A stretch of DNA of 64,000 nt from the NCBI GenBank assembly GCA_017545185.1, contig JAFWQJ010000033.1, positions 1-64,000 of the forward strand, written 5' to 3'. Made by a program: the position numbers and the translations under genes. Below the pieces are notes generated by a model. The model was not told the origin of the DNA. It did no database searches and saw only the letters and a list, made by a program, of their open reading frames with translations. Below, one piece after another: positions 8,399-17,017 of the stretch (within the stretch, counting starts at the first letter, position 1; every line of letters starts with the position of its first letter). This stretch comes from Oscillospiraceae bacterium (GTDB lineage: Bacteria; Bacillota; Clostridia; Oscillospirales; Ruminococcaceae).

Positions 8399-11212
8399 AT
8401 GCTCGAAACCAAAAATCTCTGCAAGACCTACAAGCCGAAAAAAGGCGTTCCGGTGCTTGCAGTAGATCACATCTCTCTCCGTTTCCCGGAAAAGGGAATG
8501 GTCTTCCTGCTGGGCAAATCCGGCTCCGGAAAATCCACGATGCTGAATCTGCTCGGCGGTCTCGACCAGTATGACGACGGCGAGATCATCATCAAAGGCA
8601 TTTCCTCCAAGGATTTTACGCAGCAGCGCTTTGACAGCTACCGCAATACCTACGTCGGCTTCATCTTTCAGGAATACAATGTGCTCGAGGAGTTCTCCGT
8701 CGGCGCGAACATCGCGCTTGCGCTGGAGCTGCAGGGCAAGACCGCGACCGATGCCGAGCTGAACGAGATCCTCAAGGCGGTTGACCTTGAGGGCTTCGGC
8801 GACCGCAAGCCGAATGAGCTTTCCGGCGGTCAGAAGCAGCGCGTCGCGATCGCCCGCGCGCTGGTCAAGAATCCCGAGATCATCATGGCGGACGAGCCGA
8901 CCGGTGCACTGGATTCCAACACCGGCAGACAGGTGCTCGATACACTGAAAAAGCTTTCCGCGGAAAAGCTGGTCATCGTCGTTTCGCATGACCGCGAATA
9001 TGCGGAGCAGTATGCCGACCGCATCATCGAGCTGGCAGACGGCAAGGTCATCCGCGATGTGGAATCGGTGCATGACGAGGACGGCGCAGAGAAATCGCTC
9101 GTGTTCCGCCCGGCCAGCATCGAAATCCCCGCGGACTATCACCTGACCGAGCAGGACCGCATTCAGATCAACGAGTATCTCGATCAGCTGCGCACCGGCG
9201 CTTCGCTCATGCTGCCGGGCACCGCACAGAAATTCACGGAAACCGACGACTCGAAAATCCCCGTGCAGGACGGCTCTGATTTCAACCTGATCAAATCCGT
9301 GCTGCCGATGAAAAGCGCATTCAAGATCGGCGCGAGCAGCTTAAAGCACAAGCGCTTCCGCCTCGTCATGACGATTCTGCTTTCCGTTGTCGCCTTTACG
9401 CTGTTCGCGCTGGTGGATACATTCAGCTCCTACGACCACATCCGCGCCTGTACCGATTCGCTGATCGACAGCGATATCAATTATCTTTCGGTCAACAAGT
9501 CCCGGAAAATGGGCTCCGGCGGACTGGAGGAATGGTGGTCGACCTACGGCCTGAAGATTTCGCCGAAGGAGCTGGAGGCATTCAAAACGGAAACCGGACT
9601 GGATGCGACCGGCCTATACATCCCGCCGGACGCAAACCTCCGCTTTGACGAACAGTTTGACCTTAGCTACGAATTTACCAAGGGCAGCTTCAATCCGAAT
9701 CTGGAGCACTTCTGCGGCTTCGCGGAGATCACTGAGGAATCCATGAACCGGATGCATTATAAGCTGGTCTGCGGTTCCCTGCCGGACGGCAGCAAGGATG
9801 AGATCGCGATCAGCGCGGCGCTCTGCGACACCTTCCAGCGCGCCGGCTATCACGAGCCGGTCTCCGAGGAGGAGCGGCGCAGTCTGCGGACGAGCCCGAA
9901 GTACCAGAAGATCACTTCACCGCTGGAAATGGTCGGCAAGGTCATCCGGCTCATGGGCACGGATTACACCGTGTCCGGCGTGATCGACACCGGCATGGAT
10001 ATGGAGCGGTACGAATCGCTCAGACAGGATTCCGAGCGTCAGAGCGGAGAAGCCGAGTTCGTCGAATACATGCTCCACAGTGAGCTGACGATCGAAGCCA
10101 ATTACACCATGAGCGGCTGCGCAATGGTCGGCGCGGGCAAGATCGCGGAAATGGCCGCGGCACAGCCTCATATCTACGAATGCAATTCCAGAAGCGATCT
10201 CAGCCTCAGCTATGACAACAGAAGCAACAATCTCTGGGCAAGCTGCTGGACGCAGTTCATCACCGTGCTGGATCAGATTCCCGCAGAGGAGATCGTCTGG
10301 ATCGACAAGCCGCAGACAGAGCTTGCGGACAATGAGATGATCATTTCACTGGAAAACTTCCACATCGGCACCGATTCCAATGCGGTCCACGAGGGTCAGA
10401 AGATCATCGACGACATCCTGGAGGGCAAGGAGGAACTGACAAAGGAAAACCTCAAGGCCATCATTGATTCCGTTTCCGGCGGAAAATGGGTGCTCTATAA
10501 CGGCTGGCAGGATGAATGGGGCAATTATCAGCACACTGAGGACAAGAACGCAAAGATCGTCGGCTGCGTCCGCACAGACAGTGCCTACAAAAGTGCCTGC
10601 GTCGTGCCGCAGAAATATTTTGCAAACATGGTCACGGATCCGGAGGGACTCTATGACAGCGCACTCGGCGCAATGCCGGAAGACAGAGCAGACGTCGAGA
10701 AGTTCGTCCGGTACTGCTACCGCGACGGCAAAGACGTCACGGAGCGCTATGAGCTGAACTGCCCCGTCACCGAGGAACTTGACACCGTCAACTCCGTGCT
10801 GAAGGCACTGGCCAAGGTCTTCTTCTGGATCGGCCTGTTCTTCGCACTGTTTGCCTCACTGCTGATGGCAAACTTCATTTCAACCAGTATCCACTACAAG
10901 CGGCAGGAGATCGGCATTCTCCGTGCGATCGGCTCGCGCTCGGCGGATGTGTTCCGGATCTTCTTCTCGGAAAGCTTCCTCATCGCGGCGATCAACTTTG
11001 TGCTCTCTGCGGTCTTCTGCGCGGCGGCTGTTATCATCATCAATTTCCTGCTGCGCAGGAAGGTCAACATTCTGATCACGGTGCTGCATTTTGGCGTCCG
11101 TCAGATCATCCTGCTGATTCTCGTCAGCCTTGCAGTCGCTGCGATCGCAAGCTTTCTTCCGGTGCGGCGGATCGCCAAAAAGCGTCCGATCGACGCGATC
11201 CGCGACAAATGA
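8399..11212 (+). CDS. ABC transporter, ATPase fused to FtsX/MacB-type permease
   Basis: A 937-residue single-chain half-exporter. The ATG at 8399 follows GAAAGGAG; an in-frame TTG at 8312 lies in the -35 box and is not a start. Residues 1-230 are the ATPase: Walker A GKSGSGKST (39-47), signature LSGGQ, Walker B IIMADEPTGALD, H-loop SHD. A linker is followed by a membrane segment near residue 325 (RLVMTILLSVVAFTLFALV), an extracellular domain of about 450 residues, and three C-terminal segments, the FtsX/MacB topology. Such proteins handle lipids, lipoproteins or peptide antibiotics at the outer face; the substrate cannot be read here. No two-component genes adjoin it. Confidence 0.92.
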   Translation: MLETKNLCKTYKPKKGVPVLAVDHISLRFPEKGMVFLLGKSGSGKSTMLNLLGGLDQYDDGEIIIKGISSKDFTQQRFDSYRNTYVGFIFQEYNVLEEFSVGANIALALELQGKTATDAELNEILKAVDLEGFGDRKPNELSGGQKQRVAIARALVKNPEIIMADEPTGALDSNTGRQVLDTLKKLSAEKLVIVVSHDREYAEQYADRIIELADGKVIRDVESVHDEDGAEKSLVFRPASIEIPADYHLTEQDRIQINEYLDQLRTGASLMLPGTAQKFTETDDSKIPVQDGSDFNLIKSVLPMKSAFKIGASSLKHKRFRLVMTILLSVVAFTLFALVDTFSSYDHIRACTDSLIDSDINYLSVNKSRKMGSGGLEEWWSTYGLKISPKELEAFKTETGLDATGLYIPPDANLRFDEQFDLSYEFTKGSFNPNLEHFCGFAEITEESMNRMHYKLVCGSLPDGSKDEIAISAALCDTFQRAGYHEPVSEEERRSLRTSPKYQKITSPLEMVGKVIRLMGTDYTVSGVIDTGMDMERYESLRQDSERQSGEAEFVEYMLHSELTIEANYTMSGCAMVGAGKIAEMAAAQPHIYECNSRSDLSLSYDNRSNNLWASCWTQFITVLDQIPAEEIVWIDKPQTELADNEMIISLENFHIGTDSNAVHEGQKIIDDILEGKEELTKENLKAIIDSVSGGKWVLYNGWQDEWGNYQHTEDKNAKIVGCVRTDSAYKSACVVPQKYFANMVTDPEGLYDSALGAMPEDRADVEKFVRYCYRDGKDVTERYELNCPVTEELDTVNSVLKALAKVFFWIGLFFALFASLLMANFISTSIHYKRQEIGILRAIGSRSADVFRIFFSESFLIAAINFVLSAVFCAAAVIIINFLLRRKVNILITVLHFGVRQIILLILVSLAVAAIASFLPVRRIAKKRPIDAIRDK

Positions 11213-11270
11213 TCCGCACCGAAAACTTCAATTTGCTTTCCTCTATATTGTAATACTTCCTTTTGCTTTG

Positions 11271-11312
11271 AGCCTGAGACTGCCTGAAATTCAGTCTCGG
11301 GCTGCTTTTTTT
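11271..11312 (+). terminator. Terminator after the ABC exporter
   Basis: AGCCTGAGACT and AGTCTCGGGCT form an 11-pair stem (one G-T) around an 11-base loop, then GCTTTTTTT. Confidence 0.85.
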
Positions 11313-11487
11313 CAGGGGAAAACAGGAAAAATCCATGTGCATACAGTCAGAAAATGCGCTGTGAGCAGGCGGATTTTGTACACTCCGACAGAAAATGTGC
11401 AGGATGCTTTCTTTTTTTGCGGTTTTCTGGTATGATATCATTAGAAAAAGTATCCGAATACGGTTCGGAGAAAGGAGCGATACAGCA

Positions 11488-12930
11488 ATGAGCAATGCAG
11501 AGAAGCATAATCCGTCGCAGAAAAAGCAGCTCATTATGATGGTAATCCTGCTCGCTGTCTGCGCCGTGCTGGTCACATGGACGGTCCTGCTGCTGAAGGA
11601 CCGGATCGACCGGAATCAGACCAACGAACAGATCTCACAGCTTGATCTGTCAGAAGTGACCGGAGAGCGTGAAGCGGAAACAAAAGCGCCTGTCACCGGT
11701 GTCGGCGGCATGTGGGAGGATGTTCTCGCAGGCGTTACCACCGTTACATCGGAAAAGGTGCGCGTGACGCTGCCCACAACGGAATCCAAACCGCCTGCCA
11801 CCAGAAAGTTTGTCACGCAGCCCGCAGTCTTTATCCGCGTCACGACGGCCAAGGGCGCCGTAACGACCAAAAAGCAGCAGGGCGCCGCCGCTGCAGGCAC
11901 GACCAAAAAGCAGCAGGGCGTTCCGGCAACAAGCACATCCGCAGGCAGCCGCACGACGACCACAACGGCAAAGCCGCAGACTGCACCGCATTCCACGCAG
12001 CCGCCGGCCACAACGCCGCATCCGCAGACGGCCACCCAGCCGCAGACCACGCCCGCAGCGGCCGCGCCGCAGGCACCGTCCTCGGCACAGGTCATCTACA
12101 ATCAGCTGCTTGCCGTGTATCTCGGCGCCGGCGCACAGAACGGCAAGGCCTATTACTATGAGCCGGCCGGAAACGGTCAGCCGACGGTCGTCATCGGAAA
12201 TGCAGACGGCTTTGCAGGCGTATACCGCACGGATGACTATGTCAAGCGTGTGGCGCTCGGCGGAACCGGCGACAGCAATGAAAATCCGTGGCAGACCGGC
12301 ACGGACTTCGTGTTCCGCAAAAACGGAAACGGCAATAACTATGTGTTCTATGAGAGCGAGGGCGCCAATAACCGGGTCGTCGGCGGATTCAATCCCGATA
12401 CCGGCGAAAACATCTGGATGCGCCTGCATTACACCGAGGAAAACGGTGCGGTCAAGGCTGAATACCGCCTCTGCCGCAGAAGTGAATCCGGTGTGCAGAA
12501 CGAGCTTGGATCCGGAACAGGCACGGCAGACCGCATCTATGCGCTGCCTGCCGATATCGCGGCGCTCGCTTTGGCAGCCGGATTCCCGTCGGGTGATATC
12601 TCCGCACTGCCGGAGGTCACGGCCAATGCGCAGAACGATATCTCCGCGCTGCGGAACCGCGCAGGCACTTACAACGACGGCTTTTCCGTTCAGTCCGGCA
12701 GCCTTTACGGCGTCATCGGCGCCAATGCCGACAATGTGTATCTCCGCGCGGGCATGAGCCTTGCGTCCAATATCATCGTATCGCTGCCGGCCGGCACGTT
12801 TGTCAGCGTGGACAGCAACTATGATCCGGAGAATCCGGGCATGTGGTGCCCGGTCAGCGTGAACGTGAACGGAACGTCGTACAGCGGCTATGTTTCCGCG
12901 GTCTACGTGCTCACATGGAAAGCCGAATAA
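11488..12930 (+). CDS. Membrane-anchored protein with Thr/Pro/Gln linker and C-terminal SH3-like domain
   Basis: A 480-residue protein of unknown role. The ATG follows GGAGAAAGGAG. Residues 12-36 form one N-terminal membrane segment (IMMVILLAVCAVLVTWTVLLL). About residues 90-200 are a low-complexity linker of Thr, Pro, Gln and Ala, including two copies of TTKKQQG, typical of wall-spanning spacers. About 205-390 are a globular region with no family I recognise. The last 70 residues (GANADNVYLRAG ... YSGYVSAVYV) read as a bacterial SH3 domain, which often binds peptidoglycan. Probably extracytoplasmic and wall-associated (inference). It has its own terminator. Confidence 0.82.
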   Translation: MSNAEKHNPSQKKQLIMMVILLAVCAVLVTWTVLLLKDRIDRNQTNEQISQLDLSEVTGEREAETKAPVTGVGGMWEDVLAGVTTVTSEKVRVTLPTTESKPPATRKFVTQPAVFIRVTTAKGAVTTKKQQGAAAAGTTKKQQGVPATSTSAGSRTTTTTAKPQTAPHSTQPPATTPHPQTATQPQTTPAAAAPQAPSSAQVIYNQLLAVYLGAGAQNGKAYYYEPAGNGQPTVVIGNADGFAGVYRTDDYVKRVALGGTGDSNENPWQTGTDFVFRKNGNGNNYVFYESEGANNRVVGGFNPDTGENIWMRLHYTEENGAVKAEYRLCRRSESGVQNELGSGTGTADRIYALPADIAALALAAGFPSGDISALPEVTANAQNDISALRNRAGTYNDGFSVQSGSLYGVIGANADNVYLRAGMSLASNIIVSLPAGTFVSVDSNYDPENPGMWCPVSVNVNGTSYSGYVSAVYVLTWKAE

Positions 12931-12936
12931 AAAAAC

Positions 12937-12976
12937 GATCCTCTGCATCCCGGACGGGGTGCGGAGGATCATTTAT
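12937..12976 (+). terminator. Terminator after the SH3-like protein gene
   Basis: GATCCTCTGCATCC pairs with GGGTGCGGAGGATC (14 positions, G-T pairs) around a short loop; the following ATTTATTT is a weak U tract. Confidence 0.65.
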
Positions 12977-12984
12977 TTGCAGGA

Positions 12985-13058
12985 GCGGGCAGTGCCCGCC
13001 TCCGTTTTTGCGCCCATGCAGCACACCCGAAACTTTTTCCTATTTCTCCCATTGCAAT
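12985..13058 (+). repeat. 74-base upstream module, copy A (before the Rrf2 gene)
   Basis: It matches 27560-27633 without gaps at 57 of 74 positions by eye. Fully shared blocks are GCGGGCAG, TCCGTTTTTGC, CCCATGCAGC and CTCCCATTGCAAT. It opens with the perfect palindrome GCGGGCAGTGCCCGC and closes with ATTGCAAT, which contains the -35 box of the Rrf2 promoter. Confidence 0.75.
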
Positions 13059-13080
13059 CCTTCCAATAGTATGGTATAAT
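13052..13080 (+). promoter_or_regulatory. Promoter of the Rrf2 regulator gene
   Basis: TTGCAA, 17 bases, TATAAT. The -35 box is the last part of the 74-base module. Transcription would begin near 13087, only about 28 bases before the ATG. Confidence 0.75.
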
Positions 13081-13114
13081 ATAGAAAGATCATCGAGCCG
13101 GAAAGGAGCGCCAC

Positions 13115-13555
13115 ATGAAAATTTCAACCAAGGGCAGATATGCACTGCGGATGCTGATCGAGCTTGCCGCACATCAGCAGGGAGACTACATGTCCCTGAA
13201 GGAAATCTCCGAGCATCAGAACATCTCGAAAAAATATCTGGAGCAGATCGTCCCGATGCTCAACAAGGGCGGTCTGCTGCGCACGAACCGCGGCAACAAG
13301 GGCGGCTATATCCTTGCAAAGGATCCGAAGGAATGCACCGTCGGGGATGTGCTGCGCGCAACGGAAGGAAGCCTTGCGCCGGTCGCCTGTCTGGAATACG
13401 AGGTCAATGACTGTCCGCGTGCGGCACAGTGCGCAACGCTCTATGTCTGGGAGGGGCTTGCAAAGGCCGTCTCCGATTATCTCGACAGCATCACACTGCA
13501 GGATATCATCGACCGCAATGCCGGAAACGATGCCGGAAACGACTATTGTATCTGA
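13115..13555 (+). CDS. Rrf2-family transcriptional regulator with three conserved cysteines
   Basis: A 146-residue DNA-binding regulator of the IscR/CymR/NsrR family. The start MKISTKGRYALRML is the family hallmark, and the ATG follows GGAAAGGAG. The winged helix-turn-helix covers residues 1-70 (recognition region ISKKYLEQIVPMLNKGGLL, wing NRGNKGGY). Cys92, Cys100 and Cys106 lie where IscR-type proteins hold an Fe-S cluster, so iron-sulfur or redox sensing is likely. It is monocistronic. Its upstream module is shared with cysS, suggesting a link to cysteine or Fe-S supply and perhaps autoregulation (inference). Confidence 0.93.
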   Translation: MKISTKGRYALRMLIELAAHQQGDYMSLKEISEHQNISKKYLEQIVPMLNKGGLLRTNRGNKGGYILAKDPKECTVGDVLRATEGSLAPVACLEYEVNDCPRAAQCATLYVWEGLAKAVSDYLDSITLQDIIDRNAGNDAGNDYCI

Positions 13556-13568
13556 ACCGTAAAAATCA

Positions 13569-13608
13569 AACGGACGCTGACTGATCACAGCCGGCGTCCG
13601 TTTTTTTT
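13569..13608 (+). terminator. Terminator after the Rrf2 gene (GCTGA/CCGGC type)
   Basis: AACGGACGC pairs with GCGTCCGTT, then eight T. It belongs to the recurring hairpin family with GCTGA on the 5' arm, here in plus orientation. The tail overlaps the stop of the converging minus gene. Confidence 0.88.
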
Positions 13609-14374
13609 ATGAATATGCCGTTATCCGGTCAACATCCGCGGCCTGCGCACAGATCATCCGGTAAACGGTATCGGAGAGCTGCACACAGAGCTGTTCGCTG
13701 TCGGCTTCATTGCCTGCAAGCTCTGTGTAGACCGTTGTTCCGCCGATCGGAAATTCCGCGTAAAAGATCGCCGTCCGGATGCCTCTGCTGTTCGCCCGCG
13801 TGAGAAAGTATCCGGTTTTGACGGGCGTGCCGCAGATCTCCGAACAGCTTTCCTCACCGGTGATGACCGTATCCGTCACGGGCAGCTCTGCCCGCGCAAG
13901 ACAGATGCGCAGACCGCCTTCGGCTGCGGTTTCCAGCCGGAGCATCTCGCCCGTATCTGCCCTGAACGCTGCATGTGCCCGGCTGTATTCCGGCAGGATG
14001 GCAAGCCCCGGAAACAGTGTCTGCATTTCGTCCGCAGTCAGCGCCCTGTCCGTGATGTCAAAATCGTATGCATACTGCGCTTCTGCGGCCGGACTGCCGC
14101 TGCCGTAAACGAGCACCTGTCCGTTGTCAAGCTCCGCGGTATACCGCACAGAAAGCCGGTGCTGCCGGATCCCGAACGCAGCCGTTCCGGCAATGATGAA
14201 CAGCAGACAGACCCCCGCCGGGAGCAGCCTGTTCAGCGGGAGCCGCCGCGCTTTCCGGCAGTGCTTCTGCTGATACGCCGTGACTGCAGCGCACATCCGT
14301 TCTGCGGCGGCCTGTTCCGGCAGGATGCTGTCCCACGCCGCAATGATCGCTTCATTCTTCATAAAAATCGTCAC
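13607..14374 (-). CDS. Membrane partner of ECF sigma factor, anti-sigma-like
   Basis: A 255-residue single-pass protein. About 55 cytoplasmic residues (MKNEAIIAAWDSILP...) precede one membrane segment (LLPAGVCLLFIIAGTAAFGI), and about 180 residues lie outside. It directly follows and overlaps the sigma gene (stop at 14352), the usual place for an anti-sigma factor. A GTG at 14374 sits 4 bases after GAAAGG; an ATG at 14362 is the alternative start. No zinc anti-sigma motif (H-x3-C-x2-C) is visible, so the anti-sigma role rests on position and topology. Confidence 0.75.
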   Translation of the reverse strand: MTIFMKNEAIIAAWDSILPEQAAAERMCAAVTAYQQKHCRKARRLPLNRLLPAGVCLLFIIAGTAAFGIRQHRLSVRYTAELDNGQVLVYGSGSPAAEAQYAYDFDITDRALTADEMQTLFPGLAILPEYSRAHAAFRADTGEMLRLETAAEGGLRICLARAELPVTDTVITGEESCSEICGTPVKTGYFLTRANSRGIRTAIFYAEFPIGGTTVYTELAGNEADSEQLCVQLSDTVYRMICAQAADVDRITAYS

Positions 14375-14843
14375 CCAGCCTTTCTTTCAGGATCTTGCGT
14401 GCCTCGTGCAGATGATTCCGCACGGTCGATTTCGGTTTCCGGAGCATCTCTGCGATCTCCGCGCTGTTATAGCCCTCGTAGTAATACAGATAGATGACCG
14501 TCTTGTATTTGTCCGGCAGCTCCAGCACAGCCTGCAGAACATCGCCGGTATCGGGTGCTTCCGCGGACTGCAGCTCGGGGTGCTCATCAAGCGCGTCATG
14601 CCTGCGGCGTTTGCAGGCATCCTTGCAGATGTTGGAGGCCGTGCGGATCAGCCATGCCTTTTCGTGCTCCGCGGACGCAAAGACCGGCTGCCTGCGGATC
14701 AGCCGGAAAAATGTTTCCTGCACGGCATCTTCGGTATCCATCGGGTTCTTCATGTAAGCATAGCAGACGCGGTAAACGGTCTGATAATGCCGCGCATAGA
14801 TCGCTTCGATCTCATTTTCGCTGTGCATCGGGCTATCTGACAT
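14352..14843 (-). CDS. RNA polymerase sigma factor, ECF subfamily
   Basis: A 163-residue extracytoplasmic-function sigma factor. Region 2 is at residues 8-75 (YARHYQTVYRVCYAYMKN, DAVQETFFRLI), and region 4 at about 105-160 (YLYYYEGYNSAEIAEMLRK, STVRNHLHEARKIL). The ATG follows AAAGGAGG. It overlaps its membrane partner, so the two are co-translated. It would redirect transcription on an envelope signal; no target can be read from this window. Confidence 0.93.
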   Translation of the reverse strand: MSDSPMHSENEIEAIYARHYQTVYRVCYAYMKNPMDTEDAVQETFFRLIRRQPVFASAEHEKAWLIRTASNICKDACKRRRHDALDEHPELQSAEAPDTGDVLQAVLELPDKYKTVIYLYYYEGYNSAEIAEMLRKPKSTVRNHLHEARKILKERLGDDFYEE

Positions 14844-14930
14844 AGCATCAGCCTCCTTTCACTGATAATACGATCGGGACATGCAAAGTGTCGGGGAAAT
14901 TTCGTTGTCTGCCGTCTGCGCGGATATGCA

Positions 14931-14964
14931 AACAGGGACGCCGGTTGCAGCATCAGCGTCCCTG
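14931..14964 (-). terminator. Terminator after ruvX (GCTGA/CCGGC type)
   Basis: CAGGGACGC pairs with GCGTCCCTG. On the minus strand the GCTGA arm comes first, matching the direction of ruvX. The U tract is short (TTT). Confidence 0.65.
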
Positions 14965-15012
14965 TTGTTATTCATGACCGGATTCCAAAGAAGTGCGGCT
15001 GCCGCAAACCGA

Positions 15013-15441
15013 TTACAAAGCGGTGCCGCTGTTCTTCCGGTACGCAAGATAGCTTTCGAGGATCAGCACCGCAGCGACGGCATCCACAACGGATTTCCGC
15101 TTTTTACCGCGCGTATTCGTCACATTGAGGATCTGATGCGCCGAGACCGTCGTGCAGCGTTCGTCCCAGAGCACAACCGCAATGCCGCTTTTTTCGCGCA
15201 GGATCTCCGCGAAGTCCGCGCATTTCTGCGCTCTCGGCCCGCGGCTGCCGTCCATATTGACCGGATGCCCCACGACGATCAGTTCGGCGCGGGCATTTTT
15301 TGCGGCCTCTGCCGTTTTCTCGGCACAGTGCAGAAAATTTTTCTCAGTCAGCACGCCGGCAGGGGAGGCGATCATCTCTGATCTGTCGCAGACCGCCCAG
15401 CCCGTGCGCGTATCGCCGAAGTCAACGCCGAAAATGATCAT
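15013..15441 (-). CDS. ruvX: YqgF/RuvX-type Holliday junction resolvase-like nuclease
   Basis: A 142-residue RNase H-fold protein, also linked to 16S rRNA 5'-end maturation in bacteria. MIIFGVDFGDTRTG carries the first catalytic Asp; VGHPVNMDGS and LWDERCTT are later family blocks, and DAVAAVLILESYL ends the fold. The chosen ATG at 15441 overlaps the phosphatase stop (ATGA); an upstream in-frame start at 15471 lacks family sequence. It is the last gene of the pyr unit. Confidence 0.93.
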   Translation of the reverse strand: MIIFGVDFGDTRTGWAVCDRSEMIASPAGVLTEKNFLHCAEKTAEAAKNARAELIVVGHPVNMDGSRGPRAQKCADFAEILREKSGIAVVLWDERCTTVSAHQILNVTNTRGKKRKSVVDAVAAVLILESYLAYRKNSGTAL

Positions 15442-16112
15442 TCCGTATCCTCCCCGCGGTCGGCCGCCCATGCGGGATTATCCGCAGAGAGCAGCGATTC
15501 CGGCAGATGCGACGCGCTGTTCTTGACCAGAAGCGTCCAGCCGGTTTCGTCGTCGTAGGTCAGCTGCGAAACGGCGGTGTTCTCCGCCCAGCCGACGTCA
15601 TTCAGCCGCGTGATATCCCCGAATTCCGCATAGCAGAGGAAATTGCGGATCGCGCAGCCGTGCGAGCAGACCGCGACCGTTTTTCCGGGATTCGCCTTTG
15701 CGATGCGGGTCATCGCGTCCGCCATGCGCTGATAGACATGCGGCATCGCCTCGCCGTTCGGTGCCTGAAAATCCCAGATGTGTTCCTTCCATATCTGAAA
15801 CTCCGCCGGGAATTTTTCGCACAGATCGGCAACGGGAACGCCCTCCCAGTCGCCGCCGTTGATCTCATGCAGATCGTATTCGGCAATCAGCGGGAGCCCG
15901 TGGTATTTGTTGACCGCCTCCGCAGTCTCGAGCGCGCGCTGCCACGGGCTGTAATAGACCGCATCCAGCGGGATATCTTTGAACCGCCCGGAGAGATACG
16001 AGACCTGCTCGCGGCCCTTTCCGGTCAGCTTTGTATCGACGGTGCCCTGAAAATACGGCAGGACATTGCCCTCCGCCTCGCCGTGGCGGATCAGATAGAC
16101 GGTCGTTACCAC
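15438..16112 (-). CDS. Histidine phosphatase family protein (phosphoglycerate mutase-like)
   Basis: A 224-residue branch-1 histidine phosphatase. LIRHGEAEGN near the N-terminus carries the phospho-accepting His, and VCSHGCAIRNFL the second catalytic His. The GTG start at 16112 overlaps the end of pyrD; no better start exists before the RHG motif. The cofactor-independent mutase gpmI is in the same window, so this one is more likely a broad phosphatase acting on a nucleotide or sugar phosphate (inference). It is translationally coupled to ruvX. Confidence 0.9.
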   Translation of the reverse strand: MVTTVYLIRHGEAEGNVLPYFQGTVDTKLTGKGREQVSYLSGRFKDIPLDAVYYSPWQRALETAEAVNKYHGLPLIAEYDLHEINGGDWEGVPVADLCEKFPAEFQIWKEHIWDFQAPNGEAMPHVYQRMADAMTRIAKANPGKTVAVCSHGCAIRNFLCYAEFGDITRLNDVGWAENTAVSQLTYDDETGWTLLVKNSASHLPESLLSADNPAWAADRGEDTE

Positions 16113-17017
16113 GGCTTCACGCTTCCTGTCAGCTCTGCGGCTGTCGCAATGTGATTGCTGTCGAGCCAGTCGTTCAGCTCGTCAATGATGCGCAGCGGCG
16201 CGTAGGGATCCTGCACGATCGCAGTGCCGACCTGCACCGCGGATGCACCCGCCATCATGAGCTCTGCGGCGTCCTCGCCGGATGTCACACCGCCCATGCC
16301 GATCACCGGCAGGCTGACCGCATTCGCGACCTGCCAGACCATGCGCACGGCGACCGGGAACACCGCAGGCCCCGAAAATCCGCCCATGTTGTTGTGCAGG
16401 ATCGGCCTTCTGGTGCGCAGGTCAATGCGCATACCGAGCAGCGTGTTGATGAGGGAAAGCGCGTCCGCGCCCTCGGCCTCGACCGCCTTTGCGATCTCGG
16501 TGATGCTCGTGACATTCGGGCTCAGCTTGACGCACAGCGGCTTTTTCGTTGCGCGCCGGACGGCCTTTGTCACCTGTGCGGCCGCCTCGCAGGATGTGCC
16601 GAATGCGGCGCCGCCCTGCTTCACGTTCGGGCAGGAGATGTTCAGCTCGATCATGTGCACATCGGTCTTGTCGAGCTTGGACGCGACCTCCGCGCATTCG
16701 TCAGCCGTCGAGCCGGCGATATTGGCGAGAATGACCGTATTGCATGCCAGCAGATGCGGCAGCTCATTTGCGATGAACGCGTCAATGCCGGGATTCTGCA
16801 GACCCACGGAATTGAGCATACCCATGGTCGTTTCCGCGACGCGCGGCGCGAGATTGCCGGTACGCTTTGTGCCGGTCGTGCCCTTTGTCGAGATGCCGCC
16901 GAGCAGCGACAGATCATAGTATTGTTCGTATTCACGGCCGTAACCGAATACGCCGGATGCCGGAATGACCGGGTTTTTGAACGGGATACCGCAGATATTG
17001 ACAGACAGATCAGCCAT
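16106..17017 (-). CDS. pyrD: Dihydroorotate dehydrogenase, type 1B catalytic subunit
   Basis: A 303-residue FMN enzyme that oxidises dihydroorotate to orotate and passes electrons to PyrK and NAD. MADLSVNICGIPFKNPVIPASG is the family start; NISCPNVKQGG holds the catalytic Cys of class 1B, and GMGGVTSGEDAAELMMAGAS is the phosphate site. The ATG at 17017 follows AGGAGGTGATCT, almost fully complementary to the 16S 3' end, and overlaps the pyrK stop (TAATG). An in-frame extension to 17167 lies inside pyrK and was rejected. Confidence 0.97.
   Translation of the reverse strand: MADLSVNICGIPFKNPVIPASGVFGYGREYEQYYDLSLLGGISTKGTTGTKRTGNLAPRVAETTMGMLNSVGLQNPGIDAFIANELPHLLACNTVILANIAGSTADECAEVASKLDKTDVHMIELNISCPNVKQGGAAFGTSCEAAAQVTKAVRRATKKPLCVKLSPNVTSITEIAKAVEAEGADALSLINTLLGMRIDLRTRRPILHNNMGGFSGPAVFPVAVRMVWQVANAVSLPVIGMGGVTSGEDAAELMMAGASAVQVGTAIVQDPYAPLRIIDELNDWLDSNHIATAAELTGSVKPW

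Noticed and set aside
15438..16112. Calling the histidine phosphatase a second phosphoglycerate mutase (gpmA)
   Set aside because: Its active-site surroundings do not show the dPGM pattern and gpmI is present; left as a general histidine phosphatase.
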